This document shows positions 32,340 to 41,623 of a stretch of DNA of 64,000 nucleotides, piece after piece. The stretch's first letter is position 1. Each line of letters opens with the position of its first letter. The position numbers and the translations under genes are program-made. The stretch is from Pseudarthrobacter sp. SSS035 (GTDB lineage: Bacteria; Actinomycetota; Actinomycetes; Actinomycetales; Micrococcaceae): contig NZ_CP096882.1 in assembly GCF_023273875.1 (NCBI RefSeq), forward strand, positions 2,046,001 to 2,110,000, given 5' to 3'. The notes under the pieces were generated by a model. The model did not search any database. It was not told the origin of the DNA and saw nothing but the letters and a program-made list of their open reading frames with translations.

Positions 32340-33344
32340 CTACGCTTCGCGCGTGGCGGGGGACTTGGTCTGCGCCGGATCGCGTTCCGCCAGTGAGCCG
32401 ATGGCGTCGTCGATCTTCTTCATGGTCTGCGGCTCCAGCGTCACACCCGCGGCGGCCACGGTGTCTGCGAGCTGCTCAGGGCGCGACGCCCCGACGATGG
32501 CGGAGGCAACGTTCGGGTTCTGCAGCACCCAGGCAACCGCGAGCTGGGGCAGGGAGAGCCCGGCTTCCGCGGCGATCGGCTTGAGGTCCTGGACACCCGC
32601 GAGGACGTCGTCACGCATCCAGCGCTCGATCATCCTGGCGCCGCCCTTGTCATCCGTGGCGCGGCTGCCCGCGGGTGCTGGCTGGCCGGGCAGGTACTTG
32701 CCGCTCAGCACGCCCTGCGCCATGGGGGACCAGACAATCTGGGACACCCCCAGTTCTTCCGACGCCGGCACAACCTCGGACTCTATGACGCGCCAGAGCA
32801 TGGAGTACTGGGGCTGGTTGGAGATCAGCTGGAAACCCAGTTCCTTGGACAGCGCGTGGCCGTCCCGGAGCTGCTCCGCGGTCCATTCGCTGACGCCGAT
32901 GTACAGCGCCTTGCCCTGCCGCACAATGTCCGCGAACGCCTGCATGGTCTCTTCCAGGGGCGTCTCGAAGTCGTACCGGTGGGCCTGGTAGAGGTCCACG
33001 TAGTCCGTCTGGAGCCGGCTGAGTGAGCCGTTGATCGAGTCCATGATGTGCTTGCGGGACAGGCCAACATCGTTTTTGCCCTTGGGCCCGGTGGGGCCGT
33101 AGACCTTGGTGAAAATCTCCAGGGACTCGCGGCGTTCGCCCTTCAGCGCCTCGCCGAGGACGGTTTCGGCGGCGGTGTTCGCATAAACATCCGCCGTATC
33201 AAAGGTGCTGATGCCGGCGTCGAGCGCTGCGCGTACGCACTGGGTGGCGACGTCGTTCTCCACCTGGGAGCCGTGCGTCAGCCAGTTGCCGAACGTGATT
33301 TCCGAGACTTTGAAGCCGCTGTTTCCGAGGTATCTGAATTCCAT
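32340..33344 (-). CDS. Aldo/keto reductase (Kv-beta/YghZ-like)
   Basis: A 334-aa NADPH-dependent oxidoreductase with a TIM barrel. Seen: MEFRYLGNSGFKVSEITFGNW, DTADVYANTAAETVLGEAL (catalytic Asp and Tyr), EIFTKV (Lys), DLYQAHRYD (His), and a C-terminal cofactor region GASRPEQL. The pattern matches the voltage-gated K-channel beta subunit/L-glyceraldehyde 3-phosphate reductase group. The ATG at 33344 is chosen for the TAGCGT -10 box 7 nt upstream. The longer frame to 33959 overlaps the neighbouring gene. Confidence 0.9.
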   Translation of the reverse strand: MEFRYLGNSGFKVSEITFGNWLTHGSQVENDVATQCVRAALDAGISTFDTADVYANTAAETVLGEALKGERRESLEIFTKVYGPTGPKGKNDVGLSRKHIMDSINGSLSRLQTDYVDLYQAHRYDFETPLEETMQAFADIVRQGKALYIGVSEWTAEQLRDGHALSKELGFQLISNQPQYSMLWRVIESEVVPASEELGVSQIVWSPMAQGVLSGKYLPGQPAPAGSRATDDKGGARMIERWMRDDVLAGVQDLKPIAAEAGLSLPQLAVAWVLQNPNVASAIVGASRPEQLADTVAAAGVTLEPQTMKKIDDAIGSLAERDPAQTKSPATREA

Positions 33345-33351
33345 GGTTTCC

Positions 33352-33357
33352 ACGCTA
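33352..33357 (-). promoter_or_regulatory. -10 box of a probable leaderless transcript
   Basis: On the minus strand TAGCGT is followed by 7 nt and then the ATG ending at 33344. Confidence 0.45.
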
Positions 33358-33424
33358 GCGGAGATAGTTATTGAGGGAAAGGGCTTTCCGCAAACGCGCG
33401 ACGGCGGTGCGGCCGCCCCCGCGA

Positions 33425-34489
33425 TCAGCGGCGGCGGAGTTCCGCGTACTCCAGGGACGGCACTATCGCCCCGGCGTCGCGCTCCACGAAGTTGGTCCCG
33501 GGCGGCACCAGTTCGTCGATCGCATCCAGCACGGACTCGCCCAGGAGGGTGTCCGCGGCCTTGAGATAGGCCTTGAGATGGTCCTCGGTGCGCGGGCCGA
33601 TGATCACACTGCTGACGGCGGGGTGGTTCAGCGCGAACCCGATGGAAAGTTCCACGAGCGAGATCTCCAGCTTGTCGGCCAGCCGGGCCAGCGCGTCCGC
33701 CGCCAGCAGCTTCCGCTCGCTGGACGGCCCGGAAATGTCGTAGCGTCCCGGCAGTGAATGGACTCGGGTGGGCGGTTTCCCGGCATCGAGGACGAACTCG
33801 CCGGACAACCAGCCCCCGGCCAGCGGACCGTAGGCGAGCACACCCAGGCCGTACTGCTGCGCAATGGGCAGGACATCGCGTTCGTTGCCGCGGACCAGCA
33901 TCGAATACGGGACCTGGTTGGCTACGGGCGGGATCAGGTGGTTGGTGGTGGCCAGCCACTGGGCCTCCACGAGCTGCGCCGGGGTGAACACCGAGGTGCC
34001 GTAGTAGAGGATCTTCCCCTGCCGGATGAGGTCGTTCAGGGCGGTGATGGTCTCAAGCACGTCGGTGTTGTAGTCCGGCCGGTGCGCCTGGTACAGATCG
34101 ATCCGGTCCGTCTGCAGCCGCCGGAGGCTGCCCTCCACCGCCTGCATGATCCAGCGCCGGGAGTTCCCCGAGTGGGCCGGGTTGGCGCTCATCTGGCCGT
34201 GGAACTTGGTGGCCAGGAAGACGTCGTCGCGGCGGCCGCGGAGCGCCCGGCCCACCACCTGTTCGGACTCACCCTGGGAGTACACGTCGGCGGTGTCCAC
34301 CGCGGTGATGCCGGAGTCGAGGGCGGCCTGGATGATGCGGATGCTTTCATCCGCACCGGTGGGGGCGCCGCCTGCCTGGGGGCCGCCGGCCGCGCCGCCC
34401 GGGCCTTCGCCAAAGTTCATGGTGCCCAGTGTGAGCGGGCTGATGGGCGTGCCGGACCGCCCGAACACACGAAGTTCGCTGAGGCTCAT
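33425..34489 (-). CDS. Aldo/keto reductase
   Basis: A 354-aa TIM-barrel oxidoreductase, second of two in a row on this strand but only distantly like its neighbour. Seen: LRVFGRSGTPISPLTLGTMNFG, AVDTADVYSQGESEQVVGRAL (Asp, Tyr), VFLATKFHG (Lys), IDLYQAHRPDYN (His) and VIIGPRTEDHL near the C-terminus. A Gly/Ala-rich insert near residues 28-45 (GEGPGGAAGGPQAGGAP) enlarges the first loop. GAGGAGCC precedes the ATG. Substrate unknown. Confidence 0.88.
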   Translation of the reverse strand: MSLSELRVFGRSGTPISPLTLGTMNFGEGPGGAAGGPQAGGAPTGADESIRIIQAALDSGITAVDTADVYSQGESEQVVGRALRGRRDDVFLATKFHGQMSANPAHSGNSRRWIMQAVEGSLRRLQTDRIDLYQAHRPDYNTDVLETITALNDLIRQGKILYYGTSVFTPAQLVEAQWLATTNHLIPPVANQVPYSMLVRGNERDVLPIAQQYGLGVLAYGPLAGGWLSGEFVLDAGKPPTRVHSLPGRYDISGPSSERKLLAADALARLADKLEISLVELSIGFALNHPAVSSVIIGPRTEDHLKAYLKAADTLLGESVLDAIDELVPPGTNFVERDAGAIVPSLEYAELRRR

Positions 34490-34660
34490 CCCCGGCTCCT
34501 CACGATCGATTTCCCACGCGGATTGCTGTGGATCGTCACGACGCTACACAAATTCGGCGCTGTGGTGCAGGAAAGCGCCATGGTGCTTCGCTTTTCGTAG
34601 CACGGGGTAACGCGGGCCGGGGCAGTGACGGTTTGTGACGGCCCGGGAGCCGCACGGTCC

Positions 34661-35539
34661 TCAGCTCCGGTCGGCAGGCAGCTTGGCCTTGAGGACGTTC
34701 GCGTGGCCGGACAACGACAGCAGCGATCCGGTGTCCAGCAGGGACAGGGGCGCGGGGGTGGGCGGCTTCGTGAAGGAGCGGGCGGCCCCGAGGCCGGCGC
34801 TCTCATGGCTGGGGTTGTCGCGGTTGGAATTGTCCCGCGCAGGGTTGTCCTGGTGCAGCGCCGACTCCACCAGCGGAGCCACCGCTTCCACCTTCGCTGC
34901 GGGAACGGAGGGGCCGGGAAGATCGCGGACCGTGATCTTGATTTCGGGGGCGGCGGCCCGGGCGCGCGCCATGGCCCGGGCATCCGCTTCGGCCACCGCG
35001 GCAGCCCAGTCCTCGGCGAACACCGGGGGTTCCTTGCGGGCCGCGGTGAGCAGCGGGTGATGCTCCACCGCATGGTGGAAGCGGGGCCGGAGTTTGGAGG
35101 GTTTCAGGAAGGTGCGGGCGTCTTGAACGGCTTTGCGCCAGTTGCGCGGCGTGCTCACTGCGGCCACTGCGGCCGCGCCGTGGGCAAACATCGTGGACAG
35201 GGCCGCTCCGGTTGTCGTCCGTAGCGCGCCGGCCTTTGAGCCCAGCACCTCGGCGAGGGCCGGCTGGCCGGCAGACGGGGCGGCAGCGCCGTCGTCGTGC
35301 GTTTCAACGGGGGCGTCCGACGGCGGCGCGGAGTCCCCGGTCAGGCGGACCAGGGGGAGGGTTTCGTTTTTCGGGAGCCGGCCAAAGAGGGCCATGACGG
35401 TCAGCACAAACAGCCGCCCGACGCCGGCAAGCAGCAAGGTGATGACCACCAGCAGGAACAGGCCCAGGAACATCAGGAGCGCCAGGCCGAGGGTGCCGAA
35501 AAAAGTCAGGTTGAGAGCGATCGTCGTTGAATCTCCCAC
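34661..35539 (-). CDS. Membrane-anchored hypothetical protein
   Basis: A 292-aa protein of unknown function. Seen: one or two N-terminal hydrophobic helices (TLGLALLMFLGLFLLVVITLLLAGVGRLFVLTVMALFG), then a long Ala/Pro-rich, mainly hydrophilic cytoplasmic or external region with no recognised domain. The GTG at 35539 is chosen for GGAGAGATGAC upstream. A longer frame to 35581 lacks a site. The N-terminal helix pair resembles that of the 99-aa protein at 39134-39433, so the two may be distant paralogues. Confidence 0.6.
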   Translation of the reverse strand: MGDSTTIALNLTFFGTLGLALLMFLGLFLLVVITLLLAGVGRLFVLTVMALFGRLPKNETLPLVRLTGDSAPPSDAPVETHDDGAAAPSAGQPALAEVLGSKAGALRTTTGAALSTMFAHGAAAVAAVSTPRNWRKAVQDARTFLKPSKLRPRFHHAVEHHPLLTAARKEPPVFAEDWAAAVAEADARAMARARAAAPEIKITVRDLPGPSVPAAKVEAVAPLVESALHQDNPARDNSNRDNPSHESAGLGAARSFTKPPTPAPLSLLDTGSLLSLSGHANVLKAKLPADRS

Positions 35540-35768
35540 GTCATCTCTCCTCTCTGCCGGCGGCGGAGTCCGTCCCGGCACTCATCACCACGGGCAACAG
35601 CCCTCCTCCACCTTACGGACTATTTTTCCGTCCTGCCGCGCCCGGCGGGGTTCGTCCGAGGTTGTTTCGAAGCTGTTACCGGATATGACAACGCCGGCTG
35701 CGGCCTATAGTCGGAAGGGACCCACGAGGCCGCCGGACTGTTGTCCGGACAACCGCGACAGGAGCACC

Positions 35769-36170
35769 ATGCCCGAGAATCCGAGCACCGCCGGCCCGTG
35801 CGTTTGCCTGTCCGGCGAGACCTACGCGGACTGCTGCGGGCGCTTCCACATCGGCGGGGCCGAAGCAGCCACGGCGGAGCAGCTGATGCGCTCCCGCTAC
35901 AGCGCGTTTGTCCTGCTGGACGCCGACTACCTCCGGAAAACCTGGCATCCGGATACTGCGCCTTCGGACCTGGAACTGGACCCGGCCATGGAGTGGCGCC
36001 GCCTGGACATCCTCTCCACGAGCCGCGGCGGCCCGCTGGATACGGAGGGGACCGTGGAGTTCAAGGCCCACTTCCGGCACAACGGCCAACGCGGAGTCCA
36101 CCACGAAACCAGCCGCTGTGTCCGTGAGAACCGCCGCTGGTACTACGTCGACGCCGTGATGCTCGCCTAG
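35769..36170 (+). CDS. YchJ/UPF0225 family protein
   Basis: A 133-aa protein. Seen: CVCLSGETYADCCGRFH is the SEC-C-like zinc motif (C-x-C...CC) that opens YchJ proteins, followed by ATAEQLMRSRYSAFVLLDADYLRKTWHP and EFKAHFRHNGQRGVHHETSRCVREN-type strands of an NTF2-like fold. ACAGGAGC precedes the ATG. A TATAGT box lies at 35706-35711 without a good -35. The function of the family is unproven. Confidence 0.9.
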   Translation: MPENPSTAGPCVCLSGETYADCCGRFHIGGAEAATAEQLMRSRYSAFVLLDADYLRKTWHPDTAPSDLELDPAMEWRRLDILSTSRGGPLDTEGTVEFKAHFRHNGQRGVHHETSRCVRENRRWYYVDAVMLA

Positions 36171-36988
36171 GCCCCGCTGTACGTTTCGTCCGGGGTGAAG
36201 CCGGCGCGGTCCACCTTGCGGTGGAAGTGCATGCCCGCTAGGCCGCCGAGCACGGCACCCACCAGCGCAACCAGGGCCACCACAACGGCGGCAATGATGC
36301 TGGTGAGGGTCAGTTCGCCTTCGTTGATGGGGATCCGTGGGAAGCTGTTCAAATTGGCGAGGACGTTGAACTGCTGGCCGGCGATGATGCCCAGCAGGGC
36401 AATCACAACCGCGGCGATCAGCGCCCAGATCCACACCATAAAACCCTGCCGGGCGCCGTTGAACCGTGCCATCCGGCCGGCAACGTAGCCACCGGAGTAG
36501 TAGGAGACGAACAGGACCACCAGCAGGACAATGATGCCCACCAGCCCGACGGCGCCGTTGGTCGTCACCTGGTTGACGGCCTCGTTGACGTCGGTGTTGT
36601 TCGCCAGCCCCACCGCGGTTCCCGCTGCGGCCACAAAGGCTGTGAGCAGGACGGCCATGCCGGTTGCAGCGAGCCAGCCGAAAAAGGCAGATCCCACCTT
36701 GACGCCGCCGAACTGTTCCTTCTCCCTGGCTACGGCCGTCTGCTGGTCGGTCAGGCGCGGATCCGTCAGGCGTGGATCCAGCACCGAAGCGTCGGCCACC
36801 GGCGTTTCGGCTGCCGGGGCATAGCCCTGCTCGGCATAGTCCTGCTCGGCATACGGCGCCGGCGTCTGATCGAAGGCGCGCGTGGGCTCGCCACTGGCGA
36901 AGGTTTGATCACGAGCAGTTTCATTCCGTAGATTCTTGTTCCGCGTCGTTGGCGGAACTCTGTCCTCTGGGTCCGTTTGGTTGCTCAT
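36167..36988 (-). CDS. YrzE-like four-helix membrane protein
   Basis: A 273-aa protein. Seen: a hydrophilic N-terminal region of about 95 aa with short repeats (YAEQ twice, DPRLT twice from a duplicated 14-bp unit near 36755-36782), then four hydrophobic helices (FFGWLAATGMAVLLTAFVAAAGTAVG, VGLVGIIVLLVVLFVSYYSGGYVAGRMAR, MVWIWALIAAVVIALLGIIAG, LTSIIAAVVVALVALVGAVLGGLAG). The SGGYVAGRMARFNGARQG loop between helices 2 and 3 is the conserved part. Function unknown. The end overlaps ychJ by 4 nt. Confidence 0.75.
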   Translation of the reverse strand: MSNQTDPEDRVPPTTRNKNLRNETARDQTFASGEPTRAFDQTPAPYAEQDYAEQGYAPAAETPVADASVLDPRLTDPRLTDQQTAVAREKEQFGGVKVGSAFFGWLAATGMAVLLTAFVAAAGTAVGLANNTDVNEAVNQVTTNGAVGLVGIIVLLVVLFVSYYSGGYVAGRMARFNGARQGFMVWIWALIAAVVIALLGIIAGQQFNVLANLNSFPRIPINEGELTLTSIIAAVVVALVALVGAVLGGLAGMHFHRKVDRAGFTPDETYSGA

Positions 36989-37039
36989 GGGTCAACTCAA
37001 CCACTGCTGACCAGCGATAACAAGGCTGCTTATGAGTTG

Positions 37040-39070
37040 CTAGCGGTACTTCCGGTGCAGGTTTTCCTTGCTGGATGCCCCCGGCGTGGCATCGGCGATC
37101 CACGGGCCGGTGCCCTCCGACTGGTCCAGTACGCCCGCCTCAAGCCAGGTGTAATCCCCGGCCAGGACGTTGCGCGAGAGGATGTGGTCGCCGTCGTCCG
37201 TGTTCCGCCACAGCTGGTCAAAGTACTCGTCAATCCGGACGCGGGCCTGCTCGCAATATGCCTCTGCCAGTTCGTAGGCGCTGGCGGCATGTTCGGGCGT
37301 GGTGCGAAGGATCATTTCGGCCCGGGAACAGCAGGCGGCCATGGCGAACAGCTCGGCGCCGATGTCCACCACCCTGCCCAGGAACGCCTGCTTGTACTCC
37401 AGCTTCGCCTGCCAGCGCCCCATGCCGTAGAACGTCTGGCGGGCCAGCCGGCGCGAGGACCGTTCCACGAAGCGCAGCTGCTTGGCCAGCCTGCCGAAGT
37501 CGCTGTACGACCGGGGATCCATTCCGGCGCCGGCCACCAGTTTGGGCAGCCAGCGGGCATAAAAACCTGAAGCCCCGACGGCGGCCCTCGCCTTGTCCTG
37601 GAGGCTCGCGTCCACGGACGCAAGGTCGCCCGCAGCGGCCAGGTGGGCGTCCACGGCTTCCCGGGCGATGAGGAGTTTCATGATCTCCGAGGAGCCCTCG
37701 AAGATCCGGTTGATCCGGAGGTCGCGCAGCTGCTGCTCGGCCGGAACCGCGCGTTCTCCCCGGGCTTCCAAGGACTCCGCCGTCTCGAAGCCGCGGCCGC
37801 CGCGGATCTGGACCAGTTCGTCGGCGATCCGGTAGCTGATCTCGGAGGACCACAGCTTGGCCAGGGCAGCCTCGATCCGCACGTCCTTCTGCCCGGCGTC
37901 GGCGAGTTCCGCGGACAGTTCGAAGACGGCGTCCAGGGCGAAGGCGGACGCGGCGATAAAGGCGATCTTCTTGCCCACGGCCTCGTGCTTGCCCACCGGC
38001 TGGCCCCACTGGGTGCGGGCGTTGGACCATTCCCGGGCGATCTTCAGGCTCCAGCGGCCGGACGCGACGCACAACGCCGGCAGGGAAAGCCGGCCCGTGT
38101 TCAGCGTGGTGAGGGCGATCTTCAGGCCCTGGCCCTCGCGGCCCAGCCTGTTTGCCGCCGGCACCCGCACCTGGTGGAAGCGGGTGACGCCGTTTTCGAT
38201 CCCACGCAGCCCCATAAACGTGTTGCGGTTCTCCACGGTGATGCCGGGGGAGTCCATTTCCACCACAAAGGCGCTGATGCCGCCCTTATGTTCGGTGCCG
38301 TCCGCATCGGTGTGGGCCGGCACCACGGCCATCACCACCACGAGCTCGGCGATCACACCGTTGGTGGTCCAAAGTTTCACGCCGTCCAGGACGTAACTCC
38401 CGCCGTCGTCCGTGGGAACGGCGGTGCTGCCCATCCGGGCGGGATCGCTGCCCACGTCCGGTTCCGTCAGGAGGAAAGCCGTGATGGCGCCGCCGGCGCA
38501 GCGCGGCAGGTACTCGCGTTTCTGGTCCGGCGTGCCAAAGACCTTCACGGGCTCGGGGACGCCGATGGACTGGTGCGCGGAGATCAGGGCGCCAATGCTC
38601 GGGTGGACGCTGCCGAGCAGCGCCAGGGCCCGGCCGTAGTAGACCAGGGACAAGCCTAGTCCGCCGTACTCCTGCGGGATTTTCATGCCAAAGACGCCCA
38701 GGCCCGCCAGGCCCTGGAGGTACTCGTCCGGGATCCGGGCCTCGCGTTCGATCACGCGCCCGGACATGGTGCGGGCGTACGCGGTGAGGCGCTCCATGAA
38801 GGCCTCACCGCGTTCCACGTCATCGGCGTTCGCTTTCGGCCAGGGGTGGATGAGGCTGAGGTCGAAATTCCCCAGGTAGAGTCCCTTGGCGAAGCTGGGC
38901 CGCTCCCAGTCGAGTTCGCGGGAGGCTTCAGCAAGTGCCCGGGCGTCCGCCGCGGTGGCTTCGGGCCCGATATTGGCCGCGGCGACGGGGACTTCGGCGT
39001 CCGGGGCATCCGTGGCAGGAACTTCGGTGGCAGGTGGGTTCGTGGCGGGACTGTCAGTGGCGAAGCTCAT
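37040..39070 (-). CDS. Long-chain-type acyl-CoA dehydrogenase with C-terminal extension
   Basis: A 676-aa flavoprotein of fatty-acid beta-oxidation. Seen: an N-terminal Ala/Pro/Thr-rich tail with PATxxPATDAP repeats, then the acyl-CoA dehydrogenase core (IPQEYGGLGLSLVYY, TAFLLTEPDVGSDPARMGSTA, MGLRGIENG, FHQVRVPAANRLG, QIRGGRGFETAESLEARGE, RDLRINRIFEGSSEIMKLLIAREAV). The glutamate in FEGSSEI is the likely catalytic base. About 200 further residues form a VLCAD/ACAD9-type C-terminal domain. GAGGAG precedes the ATG. It is not in an obvious operon. Confidence 0.9.
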   Translation of the reverse strand: MSFATDSPATNPPATEVPATDAPDAEVPVAAANIGPEATAADARALAEASRELDWERPSFAKGLYLGNFDLSLIHPWPKANADDVERGEAFMERLTAYARTMSGRVIEREARIPDEYLQGLAGLGVFGMKIPQEYGGLGLSLVYYGRALALLGSVHPSIGALISAHQSIGVPEPVKVFGTPDQKREYLPRCAGGAITAFLLTEPDVGSDPARMGSTAVPTDDGGSYVLDGVKLWTTNGVIAELVVVMAVVPAHTDADGTEHKGGISAFVVEMDSPGITVENRNTFMGLRGIENGVTRFHQVRVPAANRLGREGQGLKIALTTLNTGRLSLPALCVASGRWSLKIAREWSNARTQWGQPVGKHEAVGKKIAFIAASAFALDAVFELSAELADAGQKDVRIEAALAKLWSSEISYRIADELVQIRGGRGFETAESLEARGERAVPAEQQLRDLRINRIFEGSSEIMKLLIAREAVDAHLAAAGDLASVDASLQDKARAAVGASGFYARWLPKLVAGAGMDPRSYSDFGRLAKQLRFVERSSRRLARQTFYGMGRWQAKLEYKQAFLGRVVDIGAELFAMAACCSRAEMILRTTPEHAASAYELAEAYCEQARVRIDEYFDQLWRNTDDGDHILSRNVLAGDYTWLEAGVLDQSEGTGPWIADATPGASSKENLHRKYR

Positions 39071-39133
39071 GGGGTATCTCCTCTGACCGGGATGGCCGGT
39101 TCAAGCCATGGATCCGCCGGGTTGGAGAACCCT

Positions 39134-39433
39134 TCAGCTGTCTCTCAACATTACCCGCGGGTAGCTTCCAGTGCTAGGGGATGGCTGGCCCTGGAAGTCC
39201 CCCGGGGATCCGGCGGAGGCGTGGTGGACCAACCTGTCCCAGCCGCTGTTGATCCCGTGGACCACCGTCAGCAGCGTGGTGGAGGCGAGGAACCAGGCGA
39301 ACTTGCCTACCCCAACCATGACCAGGGCCAGGAAGCCCGCTGTCAGGACGAAACCCACCAGAACCAGGGCAAACACCAGGGTTCCGATGAACACCATGGT
39401 GGCCGTCTCCACTGCACTTAAGTCGAACTGCAT
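39134..39433 (-). CDS. Small membrane protein
   Basis: A 99-aa protein. Seen: two hydrophobic segments (MVFIGTLVFALVLVGFVLTAGFLALVMVGVG and FAWFLASTTLLTVVHGI) followed by a 35-residue polar tail. No signal for export or catalytic motif was seen. It stands alone between the acyl-CoA dehydrogenase and the PepSY gene. Function unknown. Confidence 0.6.
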   Translation of the reverse strand: MQFDLSAVETATMVFIGTLVFALVLVGFVLTAGFLALVMVGVGKFAWFLASTTLLTVVHGINSGWDRLVHHASAGSPGDFQGQPSPSTGSYPRVMLRDS

Positions 39434-39514
39434 TGTTCCCCCTGCTGCGCCGTTGCTTCGGTTGAGATCAGTAGCATGAGCGTAGGGGTGCTGAGGCGTC
39501 CCAGCCAGACCTGC

Positions 39515-39531
39515 CCCGCCGTCATGGCGGG
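39515..39531. other. Short hairpin in the 39434-39604 gap
   Basis: CCCGCC (39515-39520) and GGCGGG (39526-39531) with a 5-nt loop, followed by TT. It is a possible terminator of the PepSY transcript or simply a chance hairpin. Nothing else is evident in this gap. Confidence 0.3.
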
Positions 39532-39604
39532 TTGATACGGGATCGCAATGCTACCGGGACGTAGGTCACGGAGCGGTCGCGGAAGTCACTGTCCGCGCGT
39601 GCCT

Positions 39605-40009
39605 TTAATCGTCGTCGAACTCCGGGGCGGCCTGGTTCAGGACCGCGAAGTCGGCGCCGAGCCCCACTTCAACCTGGGAACCGTTGTCCAGCCTGACTTC
39701 AACCTCGTACGCGACGTTCCCGTCATTTTCCCGTTCCACTTCGATGACACTGCCCTGGCCCACCCTGGCCAATGCGGCGTTCGCGGCCTGGTCATGGTCC
39801 GCAGTGTTAAGTGGTGCCAGATTGGAATCATCGTCCCGCTCGGGCCCCGGGACGGTGGACACCGGCACTGACCGGTCGACGTTGACCCCGATCTTGCTCA
39901 AGGGCTGATCTCCGCTGGTCCCGGTGCTCGCGGCGACCGCCACTGTCGCGCCACCCAGAATGACAGCCGCAGCCGCCAGGCCGGTGATCAGTACAGCTTT
40001 TTCACGCAT
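39605..40009 (-). CDS. Secreted PepSY-domain protein
   Basis: A 134-aa exported protein. Seen: an N-terminal signal peptide (KAVLITGLAAAAVILGGATVAVAAS, probable AxA cleavage near residue 27), a linker, and a PepSY-like unit ANAALARVGQGSVIEVERENDGNVAYEVEVRLDNGSQVEVGLGADFAVL. That domain is often linked to peptidase inhibition or cell-envelope sensing. Acidic C-terminus. No partner gene is adjacent. It is divergent from the jet operon. Confidence 0.75.
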   Translation of the reverse strand: MREKAVLITGLAAAAVILGGATVAVAASTGTSGDQPLSKIGVNVDRSVPVSTVPGPERDDDSNLAPLNTADHDQAANAALARVGQGSVIEVERENDGNVAYEVEVRLDNGSQVEVGLGADFAVLNQAAPEFDDD

Positions 40010-40160
40010 GACAAACTCCTCTCAGGTGATCTAAACAGTGTGCTCCCGCGGCCAGCAAGGTACAACGAGTTTTCGGTCGCGGGGCCTGCGTTAACCTTGT
40101 AGTTGGCAGTTTTCGCGATCCGCGCTGCCCAACCATCCCCCAGCAGCTGAAGGAGAGCGC

Positions 40161-41621
40161 GTGCCCCGCTCCGCCAGGTCATCCGCTGACGCGATCAGTG
40201 CCCGGCTCCGGGACCTCGAACTCCTCACCAAGGGACCCGCCTGGGCCCTGACGCGCTCGGCGCCCTGGGTGATCGCGGTGCTGCAGGCATCCTTCACCCG
40301 CACACGTCCGCAGCTTCCGCTCGAGGAGTTCCACGCCGACGTCGACTCCTTCCTTGAGCAGCTCCGGCGCCAGGAGCCCGGGCCGGGTGGTGCCGCCATC
40401 GGCACGTCGTCCGGCAGGAACTATGCGGACGAGTGGACGCGCAAGCATTTCCTGACCCGCCGCAACCAGTCGGGGCAGATCGTTTACGAGGTGACCGAGC
40501 CGGCCGCCCGCGTGCTCGCCTTCCTGGACAGCCTTTCCAGCGAGCGGTCCACGCTGAACGGTTCCCGGCTGGGCACGCTCCTGGGCGACGTGGAGAAGCT
40601 GGCCAATGAGACCAATCCGGACCAGAGTGCCCGGCTGGAATCCCTTGAGGACGAGATCGGGGAACGGCAGCAGCTGATCCAGGACATCAGCTCCGGCGAC
40701 TTTGACGGCCTGCTGGACGACGACGAAGCGGTGGAAGCCGCCGGGAACATCCTGGACCTCGCCGCCAGCCTGCCCGCCGACTACAAAAAGATGCGCGACC
40801 GCATCGAGGAACTGGTGGGCGAGCTGCGCAACCAGATCATCGAGGAGTCGCTGAGCAAAGGCGCCACCATGGCGCAGGTGCTCGACGCGGACAAGCGGCT
40901 GCGGCAGAGCCCCGAGGGCAGGACCTTCCGCTCCTTCACCGCATTCCTCGAAGACCCGCAGCAGCAGCTCCGGTTCCGGGCGGCCATCGGTGAGGTCCTC
41001 AGTCGGCAGTTCGCCGACGACCTTTCGCCGGAGGACCGCGAGACGCTCAAGAACCTGGTGGCCGAGCTCCGCCACCAGCACAGCCAGATCCAGCGGATCT
41101 ACGGCAAGCTCAGCGAAAGCCTGAACACCTACGTCCAGAGCGACGACTTCCGCCAGTCCGTCCGCCTCCGGAAGGTGCTGCGCGAGGCCGAGCAGGCCAT
41201 CAGGTCCCTGCCGTATGAACGCGAACGGCCGGGACTGGTCCGCGGTCCGGTGCTGTTCAACGCCGGGTTCGAATCGCTGGCCATGGTCAAGCTCTACGAC
41301 CCGGACGAGTTCGCCGTTCCGCCCAAGCTGGCCGACCCCATCGCCTTCAGCGACTCAGACCGCGTGCGCTCGCCGAGAACAGGCAAAGCCCGCCCCGAGG
41401 CCATCCGGGCTGCCGTGGCCGGCGCGGCCACCCTGGCCGAGGCCTGGGGGCAGCTGCCGCCGGAGGAACAGCACATCAACTCCATCCGCGCACTCCTCTC
41501 GCACGCCCTCCAGGATGGCGCGGCCTTTGACCGCGACGCCTGGGATGGCCTGGACTACGAACAGATCGACGGCACCACCCGCACGGCGTACCTGCCGGTG
41601 GTCACCCTCAAGAAGGATTGA
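40161..41621 (+). CDS. jetA: JetA (DUF3375, MksF-like kleisin-type) subunit
   Basis: A 486-aa subunit of a Wadjet/MksBEF SMC complex. Seen: the opening ISARLRDLELLTKGPAWALTRSAPWVIAVLQASFTRTRPQLPLEEFHADVDSFLEQLR and NYADEWTRKHFLTRR are characteristic of DUF3375. Long helices follow, with a coiled coil around residues 205-310, and a C-terminal winged region (LRALL...AYLPVVTLKK). The GTG start has AAGGAG five bases upstream. It plays the kleisin-like part, bridging the JetC heads. First gene of jetA-jetB-jetC. Confidence 0.88.
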   Translation: MPRSARSSADAISARLRDLELLTKGPAWALTRSAPWVIAVLQASFTRTRPQLPLEEFHADVDSFLEQLRRQEPGPGGAAIGTSSGRNYADEWTRKHFLTRRNQSGQIVYEVTEPAARVLAFLDSLSSERSTLNGSRLGTLLGDVEKLANETNPDQSARLESLEDEIGERQQLIQDISSGDFDGLLDDDEAVEAAGNILDLAASLPADYKKMRDRIEELVGELRNQIIEESLSKGATMAQVLDADKRLRQSPEGRTFRSFTAFLEDPQQQLRFRAAIGEVLSRQFADDLSPEDRETLKNLVAELRHQHSQIQRIYGKLSESLNTYVQSDDFRQSVRLRKVLREAEQAIRSLPYERERPGLVRGPVLFNAGFESLAMVKLYDPDEFAVPPKLADPIAFSDSDRVRSPRTGKARPEAIRAAVAGAATLAEAWGQLPPEEQHINSIRALLSHALQDGAAFDRDAWDGLDYEQIDGTTRTAYLPVVTLKKD

Positions 41622-41623
41622 CG